DNA of 64,000 nt. It comes from Heterotrichella gracilis (taxonomy: Eukaryota > Sar > Xanthophyceae > Tribonematales > Xanthonemataceae). Numbering within the stretch: position 1 is the first letter of the stretch; each line of letters starts with the position of its first letter. Location of the stretch: positions 1-64,000 of the forward strand of contig JAULBX010009658.1 of assembly GCA_032358255.1 (NCBI GenBank), in the 5' to 3' direction. The translations under genes were made by a program, and so were the position numbers. Below are positions 55,798 to 64,000 of the stretch, piece by piece. The notes beneath the pieces were generated by a model, which saw only the letters and a list, made by a program, of their open reading frames with translations, searched no databases and was not told the origin of the DNA.

Positions 55798-58700
55798 ATG
55801 TCGACCCTCTTGGGCTCCCTGCCCGCCCCCACGCGGGATTACAGCAAGCCCGTGGGGCACGGCCCAGCAGTGCCATCCTATGCACCTGGGAGCAGGATTG
55901 TTAAGGAGCCCCCTCCATATGGGCAGCGGGCAGCGTTCAAGCCTAGGAAACCGGAAGACTTCGGTGATGGAGGTGCCTTCCCCGAGATACACATTGCTCA
56001 GTTTCCCCTGGATATGGGGAGGCCAGACAAGAAGGCTGGGGCTGCACTGGGGAAGGGCTCTCAAACGCTTGCACTCACCACAAACGCGGAGGGCGACGTC
56101 AACTATGATGCCATCCTCAAGCAGGGGAAGAACGCGCAGAGAATCATCGCATCGGACCACAATGCCCTGGTGCCAAAGATTGACAAACTGAAAGAGGTGA
56201 GCTGCAACACACCATTTGCCCAAAGTGGCAGGCACCATCATATTGAATAAAACTGCTCTTGCTTCTGCTAGCATTGTCCATGTTCATGCACTGGTATCCT
56301 GTCATGCAACTGCTGATGGGTTGCATGCATGGTGCTGCAGACTTTGGAGCGGCCTGATGAGGACGAGATTATGGAGACCACCAAAGAAACAGACAAGGCA
56401 CTGCAGGCCATCGTGTCCGGCAAGGTGGCGGCAGACCAGCCCAAGACCTTGCCCACGCAGCCGGGGGCGCCCACGTACATCAAATACACGCCCTCCCAGC
56501 AGGGGCCTCAGGTGCGATGACACCCCCCTCAGCTGCCCAGCCAGCAAGGCCGCACCTTGTGTTGCAACTTGATGCATAGTTGCCAGCTCCTAACCATACC
56601 ATGGCTCAAGAACCCGCGCTGCTCAACTCTTGCTGGGGGGAGGGGGGGTGCAAGCACTGAAAATAGGGTGATGCACTGCATGAGACAACATGGCAGGTCT
56701 GTTCAAGCTCTTAACGAACATGTCTGCACTGCTGGAATTGCACGTTGCTAAATAGCCGGTTGCATGCAGTACAACTCTGGCGCGCCCTACCGCGTGATCA
56801 AGATGCAAGACATGCCTGTGGACCCCATGGAGCCGCCAAAGTTCCGGCATAAGAAGGTGCCTCGGGGCCCTGGGTCCCCGCCTGTGCCCGTCATGCACTC
56901 CCCGCCTCGCCCAGTCAGCGTGAGGGACCAGCAGGACTGGAAGATACCCCCTTGCATATCCAACTGGAAGAACCCCAAGGTAGGGTGAAGGGAGTGCACT
57001 GGTGGGATGCATGCCCCCACTGGACAGGAATGGCACTGCACGTCAGGGCTGCGGGTGAGATCAGTTGGGGTTAATCCAGCATTCAGCTGTGTATCAGTGT
57101 CGCGCATTGTGGTGCATCGAAGCTGCCACCGTCTGGGACAAAGGCGCAGTCAAGTCACCTGCTAGCTGCGCATGCAACGTCTGCTGCTGCGCCCCATCCC
57201 CCTCTACCATTCCCCGCCCTTTCGTCCCAAACGTACTTCCACACGGGCTCCTCACCCACCACCCTCCCCTCCCGCCCCCACGCAGGGCTACACCATCCCC
57301 CTGGACAAGCGCCTGGCAGCCGACGGGCGCGGCCTACAGGAGACCGCCATCAACGACAATTTTGCCAAGCTGAGCGAGGCCATGTACATCGCCGAGAGCA
57401 AGGCGCGCGAGGCGGTGGAGACGCGCTCCAAGATCCAGCGGGAGCTGCTGGCCAAGGAGAAGGCCAAGAAGGAGCTGGAGCTGCGGGAGCTGGCCATGAA
57501 GGCGCGCATGGACCGCGTCGGCGGCGCCGTCCCGACGGCGGCGAGGGCCGAGCCGATAGGCGGGCTGCCGCCGCCGCCGCCGCCGGTGGGGGGTGGCGGC
57601 GTGGCCATGGCCGCGCAGGAGTACGACGCGGGTGAGGGGGTGGGGATCATGGTGCCTGCATGGGGTTGGTGTGTCAAATGGGACGATGATGCACATGTTG
57701 GTGGGGTGGGGGTTTGAGTGCTCATGCGGCGTGGTGGTGCGCGCCGCCTGTCAATTAAACATGTTGCCCTGCCGAACAAATATACACCATGCGCATGGTG
57801 GCATTGCCCACAACACCTGCCTGTTCCCGCACCTACATGCCACTCCCACTGCATGCCACAACATCCAAACCCTAAACCCCAAACCCTTGCTCCGCAGCCC
57901 CGGGCCGCGACAGCTACAAGGAGCGTGACGAGCGCGAGAGCCGCGAGGAGCGTGAGGAGCGCAAGCGGCGTGAGGACATACGCGAGGACCGGCGCAAGGA
58001 GCGGGAGCGGGAGCGGCGGCTGGATGCCAAGGAGGCGCACGGGGTCAAGAAGGTCAGTGCACCCACTGGCCGCATTTCCTGCTCAATAATTGCCATAATT
58101 TTGAAGTGATTGCCATAATTCGGAAGTGATTGCCATGTGAGTTGGAAGTGATTGTCCAATAATGATTACCACACCATACCATGGTACATAAGAATCAGAC
58201 CTGCATCTGCCCTGTCCACCCTGGCTGAGTATATCTTCTGAGATAGGTTCAGAGTCTGGGATAAGTGGTATCACTCCACTGACTCGACCCTTGGCCCGCA
58301 GAGCAAGACGACGCGCGACCGCGAGCGCGACATCTCCGAGAAGGTGGCCCTGGGCCAGGCCTACGTGCCGCAGGGCGAGGTCATGTACGACCAGCGCCTG
58401 TTCAACCAGGAGCAGGGCGTGGCCTCGGGCTTTGCCAACGACGACACCTACAACCTCTACGATAAGCCGCTGTTTGCGGACCGGGGCAGCCAGCTGTACC
58501 AGCCCAAGGCGGGTGCGGGGGTGGACGAGCTTGGGGACGCTGTGGAGGAGGGCGGCGGCCGCAGCTTCAAGCCCGACAAGGGCTTCAAGGGGGTGGACTA
58601 CAGCGCAAAGTACGGGGAGGGGTCGGGGGTGCATGTGCTTGAACGCATGGCTTGTGTTGCTCCTTGCATGCATGCCTGGGTCAGGGGGGCACTCCATTTG

Positions 58701-59188
58701 ACTGAGTTGGCTGTGGCGGGCGCCAGCTCCTGGTTAAGCATTTTGAGCAGAAGGGTGTTGCCATAGTGCAGTCTGGTGGGCAACCTTGGCACTTGCTGCA
58801 GTATCGCCCTGCCTGTGGCAAAAGCCCTTGCCATCAGTTGGTGTGCTGATATACGGTCTGCAGTATCTTTGTTCACAGGCGCGTGCGCATGCGCGCACCT
58901 GGCCCTAAATAGCTCTTCCCCACACACACGCATAGGCCATTCACCCTACCCTCCTCCCCTCCCCGCAGGAACTCTGGTCCTGTTGAGTTTGAGCGCGATG
59001 CAGTGGAGGCGGACCCCTTTGGCCTGGACCAGTTCCTGACAGAGGTGGGGGGCAAGGGCAAGAAGAAGGGGGCGCTGGACGGGATTGGCGGCGGGGGCGC
59101 AATGCGGGCGGGCGGCGCCGGTGGGGGCGGGGGCAGCTACGAGGGGGGTGGGGGCAGGTCGAAGGTGGACTTCACATCCGGGCGGTAG
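55798..59188 (+). CDS. SNW1: SNW1/SKIP (PRP45) spliceosome protein
   Basis: Exons 55798-56196, 56341-56511, 56770-56979, 57286-57631, 57898-58052, 58302-58609, 58969-59188; phases close to 602 residues (human 536, Arabidopsis about 613). SNW1/Prp45 is a core spliceosome component that also acts as a transcription co-regulator in plants and animals. The SNW domain is complete: IPPCISNWKNPKGYTIPLDK and RLAADGRGLQ, preceded by APYRVIKMQDMPVDPMEPPK and KRLA-type flanks. After it comes an Ala/Pro-rich insert, a long Arg/Glu-rich charged stretch (SYKERDERESREEREERK) and the conserved C-terminal parts YDQRLFNQ and PVEFERDAVEADPFGLDQFL. It ends in a Gly-rich tail (AGGGGGSYEGGGG) that is not usual in animals. 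The ATG gives MSTLLGSLPAPTRDY, a good family start. Intron 4 ends in a telomere-like tract. Confidence 0.95.
57866..57887. repeat. Telomere-type tract in the SNW1 intron 4 acceptor region
   Basis: ccaaaccctaaaccccaaac and following bases form the pyrimidine-rich tract 10-30 bp before the acceptor of the exon beginning at 57898. Confidence 0.7.
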
Positions 59189-60313
59189 TGGTGGTGGTAG
59201 AGTGGGGCAGGGGTGTTGGTGGAGCTGGGCAAGTGGGTGCAGGCGTGGGGTGCGCAGCAGGAAATTCTGGTTGGTGTGGATTCGGAGGAACGAGCAGCAG
59301 GGCTGGGATGCTAACTCTTTGTGTTTGGTTTATCAACTAACCGAGTCCGGGCTTTGTTGCTATCCTGATGGGCGTATTGTTAACCCAGTGCCTGTAAGAC
59401 AGGGGCCGTGCGTTCCATAGACATGGTGTTGTCCTGCAGTTGGGGACTATTTTATCGCCAAATTGTTGCTCTAACTGACCCAGAAACTGAGTTGCCTGAG
59501 GGTAGAGTGTGGTGCCTGGGTTGCGTATGGGTACGGTGTGGGTGTAGTTGAAAGCTGAACTTGGCGTTGAACACAGGTTGCGCCACCAGTGGACCAGTGA
59601 CCTTGTAAGTGTATAGCAATATCTAGCTGACAGAACTCTTGCTCGCCCTCAAGACCTTGCTGAATTAACCCATCAGTAACAGACAGCTGACAGCTCTGCA
59701 TGCCCATGGTGGGCAGTGGAGGGCATGCCGCCAGGAGGGTTGTTGGCACCCAGTTGACAGGCACGGTACAAAGCAGTCAACAAACGCAAAACTGCTTTTC
59801 AACTAGTTCACAAGGTCCAGCACTTCACTTCTATCAACTTGTATATCGCGTATTCCTGATAAACGTTTGCTCGCATATGCATGCATGCAACCTGCGGGAC
59901 GCCACAATACATATGCGCTTCAGGTGACGAGGTGCGAAACGCCCAGTTGTAGATGTCGTCAAAACTGATAGCTTGCTTCATACTTTAGGGTGACTGGGTC
60001 AAATACTGCCCTCCACACTGTCGGCAAGCAAGCCGCAAACCACATTCCTGAAAAGCGTAGTGTCCACATATAGGGAGAAGTGGAGGTGTGTCCGTTGGTT
60101 GCTAGACGTGCATATGCACGCCAAAGTCTGTTTTGTGTGCACGGATGTGTCCTGCCAGCTCTACCTGAGGGCTGCTTTCTATGTGCTGGATGTAGATGTA
60201 CTAGGAGCTACTTCGCCCACCTGCTGCTTCCAGCCTCGGCATCGCCCTCCTCACCCACCACCACCAGGCCTTAAATACTCATAGAGCCCTTGAGACCTTC
60301 ACCACCTCAAGCT
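59189..60313. other. Intergenic: SNW1 3' flank and PPR gene upstream region
   Basis: About 1.1 kb with no recognisable coding frame. A TGTAA at 59393 may end the SNW1 mRNA. A tgcatgcatgca run lies near 59877. Confidence 0.6.
59393..59397 (+). terminator. Candidate poly(A) signal (TGTAA) of SNW1
   Basis: TGTAA 205 bp after the SNW1 stop; plausible distance, weak motif. Confidence 0.4.
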
Positions 60314-62141
60314 ATGGCAGCTCTCCTGAGCAGCGCAGCGCAAGCACTAGGAGGCCAGCGGGTTGCCAGCCACTCAGCACCCAAAGCACAGCCACAGGCA
60401 GTACCCAGAGCAGTGCTCAGCAGAGGTCATGGGGCTAAGAGCATGCGTGCGCACCGGTGTTCCACCCGGTGTGCTGCTTCCCAAGAGGTAGGCTTTGCCA
60501 ATGGGTGTACATGGGGCCACAGGGCGGTAGGCTAGTGCTGTGCTGCCAAACCCTCGCTAGGTTACAATCGCAATTAGAGGCACCTCTCCCTCACTGAGTT
60601 AGTGTGCAAAGGCAGTGCATGCAGCCAGCACTGGCGCCCAAGTCGCGCTCCTGTCTGGAGAGCCCAGGGTCCTTGCGTGATGATCGCGGCGTGCAGTGGT
60701 TGCTACGAGGGGCAGTTCCGGGGGCTGTTCTTCAACATGGACGCTGCATGCACTGCATATCGACCCCTTGCCTTGACCGCATTGTGTGCCGTGCAGGCGA
60801 GTGAGGTGAGCCCAACAGCAGTGCGAATTGATGTCACCCGCAAAATCAGAGACCTGGGGCGAGCAGGTACGTGCTGCTTGGTTGCGGGGGGGTGCAACCA
60901 GCATATGGTCCCATGCAGTGCCATAGGGAAGGGTTAAGGGAATGCCAGCAGTGCGCATTCATACATGGTTAAATCTGTTTGTATACCTCGCATCCATGTA
61001 CAGCTGAGCACTCCTGGGTCATGTAACCATCCGCTATCCATAATCATCAGCCGTGGTCCTACTTACATGGGTCACAGCCCAGCATATTACTGCCTGCGCG
61101 CCCCTGCCGACCACCACCGCCCTCCTGCCACACCCACGCGCCTCCGCATGGTGCATGGCAGGCAAGCCCAACCAATCACCCAACCACTCACCACACCCTT
61201 GTGTGCCACATGGCAGGCAAGCCCAAGGAGGCGCTTGAGCAGCTGTCCGCCATGGCTGCGCAGGGTGTGCAGCCAGACACCCTGGCAGTCACCGCGCTGC
61301 TGGATGCATGTGCGCGCAATGGGCAGATGGAGATGGCGCAGCAGGTGTTTGACGACATGTTTGGTGCGTGGTTGGGTGGCTGGGTGGTGTGGCGCATGAC
61401 TGAAGTGTGAGTGGTGTGGCGGGCACCATGGCTGGCATGCAGGTTGCGGTGCTGTGATGGCACGGGGGCACCATGCGGTAATCGGGCTGGCCTTGCGCCG
61501 CCCTGCCATGTAACATGGCTGGCATGCAGTTTGCTGTGCACTTACGGGCCCTGCTGCATGGCTGACATGCTGGCATTGTGCGCCGTAGGTGATGCGTTGC
61601 AGCCTGATGACGTGACCCTGGCGGTGATGGTGCGGGGGTACGGCAAGATGTACCCGCCAAGGTGGAGTGAGATAGCGTCGATCATGGGCAGGGCGACAAA
61701 CATATTTGGCGTCCGCCCCGGCACAAGTAAGTCGCTCACCACACAACCTGGCCCCTGTTGGCCCTTCGTGTTGATGACAAGACTTATTGTTGCTACCACA
61801 CCCCTGTTGGTCTCTGTGCTGCCAGGCATTATTGTGCAGACATGCATATGCGTGCGCGCTTCAAGGGCTGGTCCACAGATTGTTAGGATGGTAGTCATTG
61901 GTATTTTCCTGGACCTTGTCCCCTGTGCCATTCTCACTGCATGCAGCCAACAAGTTCCCTCCCCGTTGCAGTGGTGTATAACGCCGTCCTGGAGGCATGT
62001 GCAAAGGCAAACGACGAGGAGCGGGGCTTCGACACAATCGCGCGTATGGCAGCAGCGGGTGTGCAACCAGACGGCTACACCCTGGATATATTGGCCAAGA
62101 AGAAGGCGCTGCGCAGCTGCCTGAGGAAGACCTTTGGGTAG
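60314..62141 (+). CDS. Short plastid-targeted PPR protein
   Basis: Exons 60314-60487, 60797-60866, 61217-61363, 61589-61726, 61972-62141; phases close to 232 residues. The first about 55 residues (MAALLSSAAQALGGQRVASH, then SRGHGAKSMRAHRCSTRCAA) have the Ala/Ser/Arg-rich, acid-free look of a chloroplast transit peptide. Three or so pentatricopeptide repeats follow: GKPKEALEQLSAMAAQGVQP / DTLAVTALLDACARNGQMEM, QPDDVTLAVMVRGYGK, and VVYNAVLEACAKANDEERGF with MAAAGVQPDGYTLD. PPR proteins bind organelle RNA, one base per repeat, and act in its processing, editing or translation. With so few repeats the target cannot be read. It is short for the family, so an exon may be missing in intron 2 or 4, or it may be a small PPR. 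It ends in a basic tail (KKKALRSCLRKTFG). Confidence 0.8.
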
Positions 62142-64000
62142 GGAGGGCCTGACCGTGCTGCGTCAATTGAGCGATGAACGGGGACGCAAAGCGCCACGGG
62201 GACAGATGGGTGTGGTGGACCTGGGGATGGAGTCTCTCAGAGGGAGCAGGGAGTCTCTGAACAGCTAGTTGAAGCCGTTCATAAAGGCCATTATGATAGG
62301 GATCAATTTGGAAATGGGTGGTGTGGTGAGGGCACCTGGGATCCCTGTCCACTTGGCAAACCCCGTGCCCTTGGCATGTGACAGGCTAGCCCAATATTGA
62401 GCTAAGGCTGCATACTTGTGCTCGTTTGGAACTGATATGGGATGGGTATCAATGGGTCCTTAGGGTGTCTGTGCACAGGGGGGCCGGTTATTTCGCAAGC
62501 TTGATTGACAACGTGGTGATGTTTCACTTTTAGAAGCGGTTGAGGACCAAAAAACTTTGGGAAAATGTACTCACATGAGGTCAAGGATTTACAAGTTACT
62601 TGGCGTGGGCTATGCAGGTCGGTGTTATTGCACCACCCTTGCTGTTGGGCCGGGCATTGCAACACCGAGTAGAGGCCATGCCAATCAGTGGCCCCAACCT
62701 GGCTGCTGGACGGTGCTTTGAAACCCTAATGTGACCCTAATGTGAACGCAGGCTGGCGGTCGAGTGCCGTTCAAAGGTGAAATTTCTGAGTCAACAGTGC
62801 AAAACGAACATGCAACAAAGGATGCAGCTCGCCAGTAGGGGTTCTGTGGGCGTTGACGGGCGCACCAAAGGGCTTGCTGTCCTTGGTGCATAGTCAAAAG
62901 CGCACGGCATCCCCCTCATGCCGCCTGTCACCGATTGCCGGACGGCCGTTCAAGCCGCGTGTCCGCAGCTGCGGCAGCACTCCAGGTGCCCGGAAGCAGC
63001 CGAGCAACAACTGGTGCAAAAGACACGCAACACGCATATCACAGCAGAACGCACATCGGACTTGATCCTCGAGGCTTTGGATTGGCATCTACACCCAGAC
63101 GGAACCTTGCCATACGTTGTGTTCGGGCACTCTTGCCGAGGAGGGCAAGTGGCGCTGCGGCTTCGTCACCGACGGCAGGCACACTCTTTGCAGACCAGTT
63201 TGCCGCAGGATAGGTAGGTACCCCAGTTGCTTACACCCCGATTCCTTCGTCCCTTGCCATGGAGGTCACAGCCCACCTGCCTGCTGCTGGGTGTTCAGGT
63301 TTTAGCCCAGTTGGACCCCTGCTGCCCTCATGACGTGCCACCCCTCGTCGTGGCTAACCTAGCACGCCGTGGAGTTGCCCCCAGATGCCCACTGACGCTG
63401 TGCGTGTGTTTTGCCCAGAGTACCAGGGATTCCACTCCATTGCCTAGGGTCCACTGGGCCCAATCGGAAGCGTCTGCACCGAGCTATATAAGCTTCTGTG
63501 TGTTGGGTGGTGGCCCAACTGGCCGCCAGCGGCTGAACAGTGGTGGCCAAGCATGATGGGCGCTAGCTACGCGCATGGTCTCAAACGCTTGCAACTGGCA
63601 TCAGTTCTGGTGGCTCTGGGGTTTGGCGAAGTCAGCAGGCTTGCAGGTGAGGTGCTCGTTACCGCGCAGCCTCCTGACACGTTTCACGCGGTTTCACTGG
63701 TGCCATAGCGTCATGACTTACCTTCGCCACTTAGTTAGTGGGATCGGAGAGCAATGTGACCGTGAGGAGGGGCTTAGTACCACAGACACTCCGGTTTAGC
63801 CAGTTGATCACGTGCGAGAAGCGAGGATCGTTGGCCCGAGGTGGTAAGCTAGCCCGACCGTGTTAGGGTATATACGAGCGGGCGATCAGCTCTGTTTGGT
63901 GGGCTGTCAGAGCATGGGTTGCACTCTAACAGTCTTGGACAGTCCTAGCCGCAGAGGCTCAGCTCGAGAGGTGCAGTCCTACTCACTAGCCTGCCATCAT
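62142..64000. other. Right end of window, no gene supported
   Basis: The stretch 62142-62850 looks like 3' flank of the PPR gene. From 62850 to 63220 the sequence is more exon-like in composition, with frames of 60-110 codons on the plus strand, but no recognisable family and no convincing exon chain. From 63220 to 64000 nothing recognised. A gene whose main part lies beyond 64000 could begin here. Confidence 0.45.

Noticed and set aside
1-64000. CRISPR arrays, rRNA genes, retroelements or other virus-like elements
   Set aside because: I looked for regularly spaced repeats, rRNA-like blocks, reverse transcriptase, integrase or capsid motifs and terminal repeats on both strands and saw none.

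Overview
This window is nuclear DNA from an intron-rich green alga, most likely of the class Trebouxiophyceae. The evidence is seventeen spliced genes with GC-rich exons and GT-AG introns, plant/algal housekeeping proteins, many short CCCTAAA (plant-type telomere) tracts inside introns, and a front-end delta-6 fatty acid desaturase that closely resembles (from memory, not by search) the enzyme of the trebouxiophyte Lobosphaera (Parietochloris) incisa. I saw no bacterial operon, CRISPR array, rRNA, convincing tRNA or recognisable virus-like element.

Layout, left to right. 0.1-2.5 kb (-): 5' half of SEC24 (COPII coat), running off the left edge. 3.3-6.3 kb (+): a regulator with SAND and ARID domains. 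7.3-8.5 kb (+): MPDU1-type PQ-loop protein. 10.4-21.8 kb: three minus-strand genes, namely the delta-6 desaturase, a secreted protein with two carbohydrate-binding-like modules, and the mitochondrial F1-ATPase chaperone ATP12. 22.3-26.2 kb (+): a 77-residue membrane protein and a membrane-anchored methyltransferase-like protein. 27.4-31.2 kb (-): EF-hand mitochondrial carrier. 32.2-34.3 kb (+): DUF924 protein. 35.2-39.1 kb (-): condensin kleisin CAP-H. 40.1-45.7 kb (+): bystin and RAB1/YPT1. 47.0-47.8 kb (-): short mTERF-like protein. 48.5-59.2 kb (+): a 1,120-residue LisH/RS/RGG-type protein followed by the spliceosome factor SNW1/SKIP. 60.3-62.1 kb (+): plastid-targeted PPR protein. The last 1.9 kb holds no gene I can support.

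Exons were assembled by hand. For each gene the splice phases close exactly to a whole number of codons and the joins restore family motifs, so most models are strong. The weakest are the 5' ends of the methyltransferase and of the RS-rich gene.

The genes do not form one pathway; this is an ordinary euchromatic neighbourhood with divergent and convergent pairs. The most unusual signal is structural. Short copies of exon ends lie inside neighbouring introns in ATP12 (twice), the methyltransferase and bystin, and smaller splice-site duplications occur elsewhere. In two of the four main cases a telomere-type CCCTAAA tract lies between the two copies. Telomere-type tracts also recur within a few tens of bases of splice sites in several other introns. 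This looks like a recurring scar of double-strand-break repair, perhaps with telomerase involvement, and is the main lead I would follow.
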